Source: Salvator merianae
Lineage: Eukaryota > Chordata > Lepidosauria > Squamata > Teiidae
Direction of reading: 5' to 3'
NCBI GenBank assembly: GCA_003586115.2
Contig: QVOM02000126.1
Location: 10,006,725 to 10,070,724 of the forward strand
Length of the DNA: 64,000 nt
Made by a program: the position numbers and the translations under genes. The notes beneath the pieces were generated by a model. That model did not search any database, was not told the origin of the DNA, and saw only the letters and a list, made by a program, of their open reading frames with translations. Shown one piece after another: positions 29,549 to 39,659 of the stretch; position 1 is the stretch's first letter, and every line of letters begins with the position of its first letter.

Positions 29549-32284
29549 CTAAAGCATCCCAGACAGATAACTGTCCAGCCTCTCCTTGAAGACCTCCAGC
29601 GAAGGAGAGCCCACCACCTTCTGTGGCAACCTATTCCAATGACTGATTGCCCTTACGGTCAGGAAGTTTTTCCTAATATCTAGCCTGTATCTACTCCCTT
29701 GAAGTTTCATCCCATTGTTTCTAGTCCTTCCTTCTTGCACAACTGAGAATAGGGCCAATCCTTCTGCACTGTGACAGCCCTTCAGACACTTGAAAACAGC
29801 TATCATGTCTCCTCTCAGTCTTCTCTTCTGCAGGCTAAACATTCCTAGGTCCTTTAACCGTTCCTCGTAGGACATGGTTTGCAGACCACTCACCATTTTG
29901 GTCGCCCTTCTCTGAACTTGTTCCAGTTTGTCAATGTCTTTTTTAAACTGGGGTGCCCAGAACTGGACACAATACTCCAGATGAGGTCTGACCAAGGAAG
30001 AGTAAAGTGGGACAATTACTTCTCGTGATCTAGACTCTATACTCCTCTTGATACAGCCCAGGATGGTATTTGCCTTTTTTGCCGCTGCATCACACTGTTG
30101 ACTCATGTTTAATCTGTGATCTACTAGTACACCCAGATCCTTTTCACATGTGCTGCTGCTCAGCGAGATTCCTCCCATTCTGTATTGGATATTGTCATTT
30201 TTCTTACCCAGATGTAAAACTTTGCATTTCTCCCTGTTAAATGTCATTCTGTTAGTTTCAGCCCACTGTTCAAGCTTGTCCAAATCCTTTTGAATCCTCT
30301 CCTTCTCCTCCCTAGTGTTAGCAAGCCCTCCTAGCTTTGTGTCATCTGCAAATTTGATCAGCGTCCCCTCGACACCTTCATCCAGATCGTTTATAAAAAT
30401 GTTGAACAGCAATGTGCCCAAGACAGAGCCTTGCGGTACCCCACTCGAGACAGTCTTCCAATCGGATGTGAAGCCATTTATGACCACTCTTTGAGTACGA
30501 TCACTAAGCCAGTTATGAATCCACCTAACAGTTGTCCTGTCAATCCCATATTTGATCATTTTTTCAATAAGTATAGTATGAGACACCTTGTCAAATGCTT
30601 TGCTAAAGTCAAGATATACTATGTCCACAGCCTTTCCTTGATCGATCCATCCAGTAATTTTGTCATAAAAGGAAATAAGATTAGTCTGGCATGACTTGTC
30701 TGTTACAAATCCATGTTGGCTTTGGATAATTACTGCATTTCCATCCAAGTGCTCCCATATGTGCTGTTTAATGATTTGTTCAAATATCTTGCCTGGTATT
30801 GAAGTCAGGCTCACAGGCCTGTAGTTGCCTGGGTCAGCCTTCTTTCCTTTTTTAAAGATAGGTACAACATTTGCCCTTCTCCAATCTTCTGGGACCTCTC
30901 CTGTTATCCATGAGTTCTCAAATATCACGGAGAGTGGTTCAGCAATTATATCAGCTAATTCCTTCAGCACCCTAGGATGTAATTCATCTGGGCCTGGAGA
31001 CTTGAATACATTTAAGTTTGCTAACTGTTCCCTCACCTTCTCCTTGTCCATACAGAGCCTTGATTCTCTTATTCCCTCAACAGCACAGTGAAGGCCAACT
31101 GATGTTTCCTTTCCTTTCTGAGAGAAAACAGATGCAAAATAGGAGTTCAGAAGTTCTGCCTTCTGGATATCGTTTTTGACCAAATCACCCTTCCCATTTT
31201 GTAAAGGTCCTATAGCTTCTTTGACTTTTCTTTTGCTTCTGACATACCCCCAAAAGCCTTTTTTATTGTTTTTGGCCTCTCTTGCAATCCTCAATTCATT
31301 TTTAGCTTTAGCCTTTCTGACATTTATCCTGCAGTTCCTGCAGATTGCATTATATTCTTCTTTTGATATGTCCCCCTCTTTCCATTTTTTAAACATTTCT
31401 TTTTTTCTTTTTAGCAAGTTATTAAGTTCAGGGTTCATCCACCCTGGTCTCTTTAGATGCTTGCCATTTTTTTTTCTTTTAGGAATTGTTAAAGATTGTG
31501 CCTCTAGAATCTCCTTTCTCAAAATTTCCCATCCTTCCTGGACATTTCTGTCCTTTAAGACATCCAGCCAATGGATCCTTCCTACCCTCCTTCTGAGTCC
31601 ATCAAAATCTGCTCCTCTGAAATCTAACCTTGAAGTCCGAGTCCTGTCAGATCTTCCTCCTTTTGTTATCCAAAACTCAATGATAGCATGGTCACTGCCA
31701 CCCAGGGTCCCAGTCACCCTTACTTCCTCAACCATTTCCTCCCTGTTGGTAAGGATTAGGTCCAAGATAGCAGACCCCCTTGTTTTTTCCTCCATCCTTT
31801 GGAAAATGAAGTTATCTGCCAGAGAGGATAAGAATTTATTGGACCCATGACTTTTGCCAGAGAGAGATTCCCAACAAATGTCCGGATAGTTAAAATCTCC
31901 CATAATGACTAGGTCGTGTTTCCCCGAGAGCTTGGCCATCTGATATATAAATAGTTCATCCATATATTCTGTTTGTCCAGGGGGTCTATAATAAACTCCT
32001 ACAACAGTATCCTTTGTGTTGCTCTCTCCTTGTATTTTCACCCAAACGGTTTCTACAGGGCTTCCATTATCTGAAAGATTAATCTCTGTGGTGGTATATA
32101 TTTTCCTTACATACAATGCAACACCTCCTCCCCTTTTATTAAGCCTGTTTTTTTTAAATAAGTTGTATCCTTCGAGCTCTGTGTTCCAATCATGCGTATT
32201 ATCCCACCAAGTTTCAGTTATGCCTATGATATCATATTTATTTTCCTGTGCTAGGATTTCCAGTTCTCCTTGTTTGTTTCCCAT
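29549..32284 (-). CDS. CR1 ORF2: endonuclease-reverse transcriptase
   Basis: This enzyme nicks target DNA and copies the CR1 RNA at the nick (target-primed reverse transcription). From the first ATG it has 911 residues. Endonuclease motifs: GITETWW at 21-27, YYRPPG at 98-103, GDFN at 129-132 and GGSDH at 195-199. RT motifs: NYRPVSLTSIPGKIFE at 487-502, VYLDFSKAFDKVSH at 556-569, GVPQGSVLGTLLFN at 615-628 and KFADDT at 644-649 with the catalytic Asp pair. The frame also runs open 94 codons upstream of this ATG, and these carry the endonuclease N-terminus (LKCFYTNAQSM). The real start is therefore probably upstream and not an AUG. The C-terminus ERLDSYLSGML matches sister copies. Confidence 0.95.
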   Translation of the reverse strand: MGNKQGELEILAQENKYDIIGITETWWDNTHDWNTELEGYNLFKKNRLNKRGGGVALYVRKIYTTTEINLSDNGSPVETVWVKIQGESNTKDTVVGVYYRPPGQTEYMDELFIYQMAKLSGKHDLVIMGDFNYPDICWESLSGKSHGSNKFLSSLADNFIFQRMEEKTRGSAILDLILTNREEMVEEVRVTGTLGGSDHAIIEFWITKGGRSDRTRTSRLDFRGADFDGLRRRVGRIHWLDVLKDRNVQEGWEILRKEILEAQSLTIPKRKKNGKHLKRPGWMNPELNNLLKRKKEMFKKWKEGDISKEEYNAICRNCRINVRKAKAKNELRIAREAKNNKKGFWGYVRSKRKVKEAIGPLQNGKGDLVKNDIQKAELLNSYFASVFSQKGKETSVGLHCAVEGIRESRLCMDKEKVREQLANLNVFKSPGPDELHPRVLKELADIIAEPLSVIFENSWITGEVPEDWRRANVVPIFKKGKKADPGNYRPVSLTSIPGKIFEQIIKQHIWEHLDGNAVIIQSQHGFVTDKSCQTNLISFYDKITGWIDQGKAVDIVYLDFSKAFDKVSHTILIEKMIKYGIDRTTVRWIHNWLSDRTQRVVINGFTSDWKTVSSGVPQGSVLGTLLFNIFINDLDEGVEGTLIKFADDTKLGGLANTREEKERIQKDLDKLEQWAETNRMTFNREKCKVLHLGKKNDNIQYRMGGISLSSSTCEKDLGVLVDHRLNMSQQCDAAAKKANTILGCIKRSIESRSREVIVPLYSSLVRPHLEYCVQFWAPQFKKDIDKLEQVQRRATKMVSGLQTMSYEERLKDLGMFSLQKRRLRGDMIAVFKCLKGCHSAEGLALFSVVQEGRTRNNGMKLQGSRYRLDIRKNFLTVRAISHWNRLPQKVVGSPSLEVFKERLDSYLSGML

Positions 32285-32469
32285 GCTTTGCGCATTGGTA
32301 TAGAAACATTTTAGTTTGCGACAAATGTCTCTTTCAAGCTTGACTCCTTTAGTTTCCTTCCAAATTGTTGGACTTTGTTCTTTCCTTTCATTTCTGGTAG
32401 CAAGTTCCTTATCTGTATTTATTAGCTGTTTATCTTTCTCTGGACTTTTACTTCCCTTCCCCTTTCGCC

Positions 32470-33411
32470 CTAGTTTAAAGCTCTCCTGATGAGCGCAGCC
32501 AGTCTCCTGCCAAATATGTTCTTTCCTGTCTTTGTAAGATGGAGCCCATCTCTTGCAAGGAGTCCATCATATAAGTAGTTTAGTCCATGGTCTAGAAATC
32601 CAAATCCTTGCTGGTAGCACCATCGACGTAGCCAGTTGTTTACCTGTAGAATCCTTCTCCATCTTCCTGTTCCACGGCCATTCACTGGTAGGATAGAAGA
32701 GAAGACAACTTGCGCTCCCAGTTCCTTCACTTTCCTGCCCAGCTCTTCAAAGTCTCTGCAGATAGCTTCAAAGTTCCTTCCTGCAGTGTCATTTGTTCCT
32801 ACATGTATTAGTAGGAACGGGTAATACTCTGTAGGACTGAAGAGTCTTGGCAGTCTCTCGGTTACATCTTTGATTCGTGCACCGGGAAGGCAGCACACTT
32901 CTCGTGAGGTCATGTCAGGTCTGCACACAGCTGCCTCTGTTCCCCTCAATAAGGAATCCCCCACAACCATCACTCTCCTATTCTTCTTCACAGCTGCTCT
33001 TCTTTTTTTCGGTTCAAGAGGTTTCATATTGCACACAAAATCTTCCCGAACTTCCTGATTATTCTTCTCCGTGAGAGCCTGGTACCGGTTTTCAAGCTGT
33101 ATAGTTGCTGACTCTCTCGTTATCCTCCTGCTTCTTTTGGTCACATGCTTCCAATCCTCAGCTTCCACAGGTTCTCTGATGTTGTCCTCTCCGTGATCAG
33201 TTTGAAGTGCCTCTTCCGTTGTATCCAGGAAGCTCTCCTTCTCCCTAATGAGCTTCAAAGTAGCCACTCTCTCCTCAAGTTCTTGCACTTTCTCTTCCAG
33301 GAAAGACACGCGCTTGCATTTGTGGCAGGTGTAATCAGGATCCCCCTCTGGTAGAAGTATCATCATATTACACTCCTTGCAGCTAACTACGAAGCTTCGC
33401 TCTTTCTCCAT
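32470..33411 (-). CDS. CR1 ORF1: zinc-knuckle, coiled-coil, SGNH-esterase protein
   Basis: This 313-residue protein presumably binds CR1 RNA. Features in order: a C11-x2-C14...C29-x2-C32 zinc-binding pair (CKEC..CHKC); an acidic/heptad-like coiled coil at about 36-60 (VSFLEEKVQELEERVATLKL); a basic stretch 134-147 (PKKRRAAVKKNRR); and an SGNH/GDSL-type esterase domain from 147. Catalytic candidates are Ser153 in VVGDSLL, Asn207 in HVGTNDT, and Asp288/His291 in RDGLHLTKTG. This is the known CR1 ORF1 layout (PHD/zinc plus esterase). It is intact. Its last 97 nt overlap the open upstream extension of ORF2, which lies in the -1 frame. Confidence 0.93.
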   Translation of the reverse strand: MEKERSFVVSCKECNMMILLPEGDPDYTCHKCKRVSFLEEKVQELEERVATLKLIREKESFLDTTEEALQTDHGEDNIREPVEAEDWKHVTKRSRRITRESATIQLENRYQALTEKNNQEVREDFVCNMKPLEPKKRRAAVKKNRRVMVVGDSLLRGTEAAVCRPDMTSREVCCLPGARIKDVTERLPRLFSPTEYYPFLLIHVGTNDTAGRNFEAICRDFEELGRKVKELGAQVVFSSILPVNGRGTGRWRRILQVNNWLRRWCYQQGFGFLDHGLNYLYDGLLARDGLHLTKTGKNIFGRRLAALIRRALN

Positions 33412-33801
33412 GTTATCTACAGATGTTTGGAGTCCTCTTGTAAGATATTAAACAGTGCGGAGAACTTTCAATGTTCTTGAACTAAAATTTAATCTTCCTT
33501 TTTTCGTTGAATTACTTAAATTGTCACTTTAGGATACTTATTTTACTCTACTAAATTAAACAAAAGGTGGCTACTTATTAAATTATTCAGTTGTTTTAGC
33601 TTATTTTTACTTTTCCTTACAATTTAAGTTCTCTTACTTGATACGTTTGGACAAAAAAAAGAAAAAAGATCTAAATTAGTATTTTATGATAGGATTATGA
33701 TAGGATATATGTCGGCGCGCGGTCCGCTGTTTTTATCAGCTAAAGGGAGTGGCCAAATATGCTAATTGGCAGGGGCTGTCTGCAGGGCGTTTCCCTGCTC
33801 T

Positions 33802-33913
33802 CTGACCTAGTTTTCCTGACCTAGTTTTCCTGACCTTGTTTTTCTGACCTTGTTTTTCTCACCTAGTTTTTCTCACCTAGTTTTTCAGACCTAGTTTTTC
33901 AGACCTAGTTTTT
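33802..33913 (-). repeat. CR1 5' UTR 14-bp tandem repeats
   Basis: Eight 14-mers occur as four identical pairs on the + strand: CTGACCTAGTTTTC x2, CTGACCTTGTTTTT x2, CTCACCTAGTTTTT x2, CAGACCTAGTTTTT x2. They lie at the 5' end of the CR1, where an internal promoter would be expected. Confidence 0.85.
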
Positions 33914-33920
33914 CCTCCTC

Positions 33921-34755
33921 TAGGTCACCGCTATATGCTCAGGCAGAGCCAAGTATTCTCCTTCCGAATTCTTTTCCAATTCCTGGTCTCAGGACAGCAG
34001 CCTTCCTCCTCTTGCGAATATTTATATTTACCTCCTCATACCAATATTTACCTGGTTGGGACACTCTTCCCGGGGTGAGGTGAGGTGCCTTCAGCACAGG
34101 CCAGCAGTGTCTGGATAAGGGCATGCTGGACAGTGTCTGGATAAGGGCATGCTGGACAGACCAGCTCGGGTTACCCCCTACGGTTTCGGACACCAGAGCC
34201 CGCAGGTTGCCCTCCACACTGTACCCTGCCCTGGACTATCCGGCAAGAGCCTGTAGCAGCTTGGATTTTGCACTCTGAGGACAGTTTATAAACTGTGGAG
34301 CATGTGCCGGGCACTGTGTGGCCTTCCCCTGCCCCCCCCCCCGACCTAACACTCAGGAGAAACCCAGTTTTGGAGTTAGATAGTCACGGCTTATCCTTGC
34401 CTTCTTGCAGCTGAAACGGTCTCAGTGCTGGGATAATCCAAATACAGGATAATTCGAATTGTGGGGGGATAGTCCAGAAAAGAAATGGAAATGCATTTTG
34501 GTGTGTGATCCCTCAGCACAGAGGACAGCCTGAAAATGGATTAAATATAGGATGTGGACACAGCCTCAGGGATTTGATCCATTGGTCCTAGCACTGTCCC
34601 TGGAGACAACAGATACAGACAAAAACTGATCAAAAAAGCCTCTAAATAATGGCAAAGGCATTAAGTTGGCAAAAGCCACTAGATTCTAGCCCCCAGCCTG
34701 TGCAATACCTAAAATATTTCAACATCAGGATCAGAAAATGAATTTGGTTCCCCCT
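33921..34755. other. 5' flank of CR1, no gene seen
   Basis: Contains a tandem duplication of about 26 bp (AGTGTCTGGATAAGGGCATG + CTGGAC) at 34107-34158 and a family J-like terminus near 34548 (GGATGTGGACACAGCC). May include more CR1 5' UTR. Otherwise unassigned. Confidence 0.4.
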
Positions 34756-35369
34756 ACCATAAACCCAACGGGGTGTCCCCACTGATTCATACAGAGGCAG
34801 TGGTGTGCCCCCTTCTCAAGAGGTCCTCTGTGGCTCCAGACAAGCTAAACAACTACTGTCCAGTAGCTAATATACCCTTCCTGGGCAAGATACTGGAGAC
34901 GATTGTGGCTGCCAAACTGCAAGCATGCTTGGAAGAAGCTGATTATCTAGACCCATTTCAATCTGGCTTCAGGAAAAACAGCCTTGGTCATCCTGGTTGA
35001 TGACTTTCTCCAGGAGAGAGACAGGTAGAGTGTCACCTTCTTGGTTCTCCTGGATCTCTCAGCAGTTTGTGATACCATTGATCTATGATATCCTTCTGGA
35101 AAGGATCTATGATACCCTTCCGGATCGCTCAGCAGTTTGTGATACCACTAATCTATGATATCCTTCTGGAAAGGCTACAGAGTTTGGGAACTGAAGGCAC
35201 CTCAATACAATGGTTCTGCTCCTATCTCCAAGACTGATGCCAGAGAGTGGTTGTGGAGGATTCTTACTTGATGCTCTGGGAACTTACTTGATGCTATAGG
35301 GTTCCTCAGGGGTTGATCTTATCTGCCATGCTCTTAAAAACCTATAAGAAGCCACTGGGAGATGTCATC

Positions 35370-35712
35370 AGGAGATGTTTTCACCCAGAGGGTCATTGGT
35401 CTATGGAATTTATTACCAGATGAGGTGGTGACAGCCATCATCCTAGATAGCTTTAAGAAAGGATTGGACAGATTCATGGAGGTCAGGTGTATCAATGGCT
35501 ACTAGAATGGATGCCCAGATACTGCCTCCAGGTTGGAGAGACAGGCAGGATGCCTCTGAAGGCCATTTGCAGGTAGTGGAGGGCAGGTGAAGGTTTTGTG
35601 TTTGTCTTCTTCTTGAGATGCCCAGAAGCAATTGATGGGCCACTGTGTGAAATAGAATGCTGGGCTAAATGGGCCATGGCCTGATCCAGCAAGGCTTCTC
35701 TTATGTTCTTAA
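35370..35712 (+). mobile_element. L3-like tail nested in L2
   Basis: It starts TTTTCACCCAGAGGGTCATT and ends CTTCTCTTATGTTCTTA. The L2 sequence GGAGATG before it and AGATGCCATAAATATGC after it indicate a 5-bp target duplication. Confidence 0.85.
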
Positions 35713-36408
35713 GATGCCATAAATATGCAGATGACACCCAGCTCTCTCTGTCTGCTTCACCTGAATCAGAAGAGGTAGACAAAGTGCTTGACAAGTACCT
35801 GGAGGCAATAATGGGCTGCATGGGGCCAATAGATTGAAACTGAATCCAGACAAGATGGAGGTGCTATGTGCTACAGGGTCTCACGTCCATGAAGATGGGA
35901 GGCATCCTATTCTTAATGGGATTGCTTTGGCGCAGAAGGGACTGGTGTGTAATTGGGGGGGGGGGCGCTCCTTGACTCTGCACTGACACTTGAAGCTCAG
36001 GTGGAGGCAGTGGCCAGGAACGTCTATTTCCAGCTATAACTGGTTTGCTAGCTACGGTCCTTTCTGGACAGGGACAGTCTAGTTCTGGTAAATCACGTTC
36101 TGGTAGCTTCCAGATTGGACTATTCTAATGCGCCCTACATGGGGCTACCCTTGATGTTGGTTCTGGAAGCCACAGCTGGTGCCCTGCTAGCCAGATGCAC
36201 ATCACACCACTCCCAAAAATACTTTATTGACCACCCATTTGCTATTAACATTAACTTATAATGTTAATAATGGCTTGGGCTGGGTATTATCTAAAGGAAT
36301 ACCTCCTCCCATATTGACTTGCCCATGCCCTAAGATCTGCCAGGGAGGCCCTCTTAGCAGTGCCACCTACTTCAGCAGTCAAGGTGGTGGGGATACATGA
36401 GGCAGCCT

Positions 36409-37155
36409 TAGAATCGTAGAATCATAGAGTTGGAAGGGACCTCCAGGGTCATCACATCCAACCCCCTGCTCCATGCAGGATCCACTCAACCATCCCAGAC
36501 AGATATCCATCCAGCCTCTCCTTGAAGACTTCCAGTGAAGGAGAGCCCACCACCTCCTGTGGTAACCTGTTCCATTGACTGATTGCCCTTACTGCCAGAA
36601 AGCTTTTTCTAATATCCAGCCTGTATCTACTCCCTTGGAGTTTCATCCCATTGTTTCTAGTCCTTCCTTCTTGTGCAAGTGAGAATATGGACAATCCTTC
36701 TGCACTGTGACAGCCCTTCAGATACTTGAAAACACCCATCATGTCTCCTCTCAGTCTTCTCTTCTGCAGGCTAAACGTTCCCAGATCCTTTAACCATTCC
36801 TTGTAGGACATGGTTTGCAGACCACTCACCATTTCAGTAGCCCTCCTCTGAACTTGCTCCAGTCTGTTAATGTCTTTTTTAAATTGGGGTGCCCAGAACT
36901 GGACACAATATTCCAGATGCGGTCTGACCAAGGTAAAGTAAATAAAGTAAATAGGGATTATTACTTCTCATGATCTAGGTTCTATGCTCCTCCTGTTACA
37001 TCCCAGGATGGTGTTTGCCCTTTTTGCAGCTGCATCACACTGTTGACTCATGTTTAATCTGTGATCTACTAGTACACCAAGATCCTTTTCACACATGCTG
37101 CTGCCCAGCAAGATTCCTCCCATTCTGTATTGATTTTTGTCCTTTTCCTTCTCAG
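36409..37155 (-). mobile_element. CR1 LINE 3' part nested in L2
   Basis: The minus strand encodes [38 protein letters not shown] and VFKERLDGYLSGMV in two frame pieces (37168-36968, 36931-36452). The 3' end is TCTATGATTCTACGATTC, the reverse of AATCGTAGAATCATAGA. 5' truncated at the QYRMGGI block. Confidence 0.9.
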
Positions 37156-37699
37156 TGGGTGCTGCCAAGCCATGAAACAGTTTCCCCTCTGAGGTGTGTC
37201 AGGCATCCTCACTGTATGTATTCAGACATCTGGTAAAGATGCACCCCTTTGCCCTGGCCTTTGGCTGAGGGAACAACATCCCCTCCCCATGCAAGAACTG
37301 CTATTGTCTTAGCCAATCTATTTAATTTGTATTTATAGTGATTTTATGGTGAACCGCTCTGAGACCTTCAAGTGTAGGGTGGGATAGAAATATAACTGAA
37401 TGAACGAATGAATCAACAAATGATAATGACACGATAATAACAGACTTCTTGCTATTGCATTTTAATAGCGGCTCCCGGATTTGCCACCAAAATATGTTTC
37501 CTTCCCTTCCCACTTCCCAATCCGGTCCTTACATCTCTTCCAGGCTGAGTGTCTGTCACGGAAAAAATGGTTTTGGCTATGACCGTGGAGGTATAAAAGG
37601 TCAGCGGAGCCAGCACAAGCATTTCTGAGACAAGGGCCTTTAAAAAAAAGAAAAGAAAATGGGAAAACGGAAAAAAAAAAAAAAAAAGGAAGGGAGATG

Positions 37700-38640
37700 T
37701 TAATAAATAGCCTTTCAGTTTAAAGGGTTTTCTTCGTCTTTTTTTAAGGATTACATCTTAAATTCCAGCAAATCAGATTTAGGAGTTACTGAAACTGAAA
37801 TTGATCCATCCCTCATCCAAATCTTGCAATTCTCGGCTTCCCTGACATCATTTAGATAGCGGACTGCATTATCAGATTAGAAGGGGCCATTGTGTGATCG
37901 CCGGCTGGAAGAGAAAGGAAAGCAAAGAACTCCGCTCTGGATGGATTCAGACCCTTTTAACCTGGCTGGAGGATGCTGGTCCCTGTTATGCAAATAGCCC
38001 CGAGCCTTTGCTAAGTTCACTGGAAATAATTTTCTTGAATGACAGGTTTATTCAGCAAGGATTCAGTTGGTGATTAATCCCCCTTTGATCTAGGGTATTT
38101 CACTTAACTAGCAGTTACCTCGTTCTGACAAAGTGCAACGGAGATTAGGGGCACAACCAGGATGTGACGAGGGTGCGCATTCTCCGAAAACTGCCCCCCG
38201 CTTCGCAAGGCCGCAAGAAAAGGGACCCGGAATGCCGCGCCTGAAGGCGGCTCCTGAGTTAGAAAGTCACTGGAATAGCAAATGAAGTTTATTGGTCGCG
38301 CGCAAGAAATCATCACTTATTAGGAGCGGGAGCAACGCGGCACGGAGCTGCGCAGCTGAGAAGCGAAAGGTTATACCGGGCGCGCCGAGCCGAGGGCGTT
38401 TGAAGCGGAACAGATGCGGACGCCGGGCGGGCACAGTTTATTTGATGTGATACATCAATCGGCCGTTGCTGAATAGTCGCAGGGCCTCGGCAGCATTGCT
38501 AGTTTTTGCAGCTGAAGCAAGACAATGCGGCGCTTTCCCTCTCCCCTTGTGTCCTGCTAGGACCGCATTATGGTTATTAATTAAATTTCCCAGCAATGCC
38601 CCTCAAAGCTGCTTAGGGAACGTCACACAGGACAAAACGT
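37700..38640. promoter_or_regulatory. Candidate conserved regulatory element with CpG-rich part
   Basis: A repeat-free stretch of nearly 1 kb. The left half has ATGCAAAT (octamer, 37988-37995), TGATTAATCC (OTX/bicoid type, 38071-38080) and CATTATCAGATTAG. The right half (38140-38500) is CpG-rich (GGTCGCGCGCAAG, CCGGGCGCGCCGAGCC). A TTATTAATTAAATTT homeodomain core lies at 38575. No long ORF fits a known protein and no clear splice sites frame one. The type of block, together with the gene neighbourhood, suggests an enhancer or an unannotated CpG-island promoter. It is inference. Confidence 0.5.
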
Positions 38641-38665
38641 AGGTACACATGCGTGCCTGTGCAAA

Positions 38666-38700
38666 CATACACACACGCACACACACACACACACACACAG
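38666..38700. repeat. (CA)n microsatellite
   Basis: About 16 CA units, one interrupted by CG. Confidence 0.95.
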
Positions 38701-38777
38701 AGGAATACAAAAGTACACGGATGGTATTGAAAATGTAATCCAAAATTCATCATGAAATTGCACGAGATTGTTTTTTA

Positions 38778-38782
38778 AAATT

Positions 38783-38832
<50 letters not shown>

Positions 38833-38880
38833 TTCCTTCCTTCCTTCCTTCCTTCCTTCCTTCCTTCCTTCCTCTTTCTA

Positions 38881-38913
<33 letters not shown>

Positions 38914-38990
38914 TTCTTTCTTCCTTTCTTTCTTTCTTTTTTCCTTTTTTCTTTCTCCCTTTCCCTCTTTCTGTCTTTCTTTCTTTTGCA
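38778..38990. repeat. (CTTT)n/(CTTC)n/(CT)n compound microsatellite
   Basis: A 200-base polypyrimidine run: CTTT units to 38830, CTTC units to 38872, then CT and mixed CTTT. Both-strand open frames (Phe/Leu/Ser or Lys/Glu/Arg) are artefacts. Confidence 0.95.
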
Positions 38991-39139
38991 TTGAAGGCTT
39001 GGGTGTATTTATTGATTTTCTGAAGGAGGACAGTGAGGTGTCCAGGCTCTCTTGGCAAGAAGGGACATCAGAAGGTGCTCATAAAGTTTCAAGAGGTAAT
39101 TAAGTAGCTGATGAGTCCTGGAAGTTTTGATTTCCCCCA

Positions 39140-39375
39140 TCCATAAGAGGAGCCCTGCTGGATCAGGCCACAGCCCATCTAGTCCAGCATCCTGTTTCAC
39201 ACAGTGGCCCACCAATTGCTTCTAGACATCTTAGGCAGAAGATGAGGGCAAAATTTTCACCTGCTCTCAACTCCCTGCAAATACCCTTCAGAGGCATCCT
39301 GCCTGTCTCTCCAACCTGGAGGCATTAATTCTAGTATCTGTTGACATACGTGTTCTTCATGAATATGTCTAGAAG
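39140..39375 (-). mobile_element. L3-like LINE 3' tail, copy 1 of a tandem pair
   Basis: CATAAGAGGAGCCCTGCTGG on the + strand starts the reversed tail. It runs to the CATGAATATGTCTAG block. Confidence 0.85.
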
Positions 39376-39655
39376 AACATAGGAGGAGCCCTGCTGGACC
39401 AAGCTACAGCCCATCTAGTCCAGCATCCTGTTTCACACAATGGACCATCAATTGCTTCTGAGCAACTCAAGCAGAAGACAAAGGCAAAACCTTCACCTGC
39501 CCTCAGCTTCCTATAAATGGCCTTCAAAGGCATCCTTCCTGTGTCTCCAACCTGGAGGCAGTACCTAGGCATCCATTCTAGTAGCCATTGATACACCTGA
39601 CCTCCATGAATCTGTCCAATCCATTCTTAAAGCTATCCAGGCTGATTCCTGTCAC
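39376..39655 (-). mobile_element. L3-like LINE 3' tail, copy 2 of a tandem pair
   Basis: GAACATAGGAGGAGCCCTGC follows directly. It extends further 5' than copy 1, to the DSFKNGLDRF-equivalent (CTTAAAGCTATCCAGGCTG). Confidence 0.85.
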
Positions 39656-39659
39656 CATC

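Larger units (their letters stand above)
29471..33920 (-). mobile_element. Near full-length CR1 LINE with two intact ORFs
   Basis: This 4.45-kb element lies on the minus strand. It has a 5' UTR with eight 14-bp repeats (33802-33913), ORF1 (33411-32470), ORF2 (first ATG 32284, stop 29549), an approximately 75-bp 3' UTR and the CR1 3' end CTATGATTCTATGATTCTATG at 29471. Length and architecture equal a complete CR1 (about 4.5 kb). Neither ORF has stops or shifts, in contrast to all other LINEs here. It is probably the youngest insertion in the window. The true 5' boundary is uncertain; no target duplication was found, as is usual for CR1. Confidence 0.92.
34760..37400 (+). mobile_element. L2 LINE with nested L3-like and CR1 insertions
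   Basis: The L2 RT begins about 34773 (DKLNNYCPVANIPFLGKILE, LQACLEEADYLDPFQSGFRK). Decayed palm blocks (LLDLSAVCDTID, duplicated near 35050 and 35120) and YADDTQL (35720) follow. After the CR1 insertion the C-terminus resumes (AAKPWNSFPSEVCQA, HPFALAFG), then the 3' UTR to 37400. The L3-like insertion (35370-35712) is flanked by AGATG on both sides. Many stops. Confidence 0.85.

Noticed and set aside
38750..39103. Open frames on both strands rich in Phe/Leu or Lys/Glu/Arg
   Set aside because: Created by the CTTT/CTTC microsatellite.
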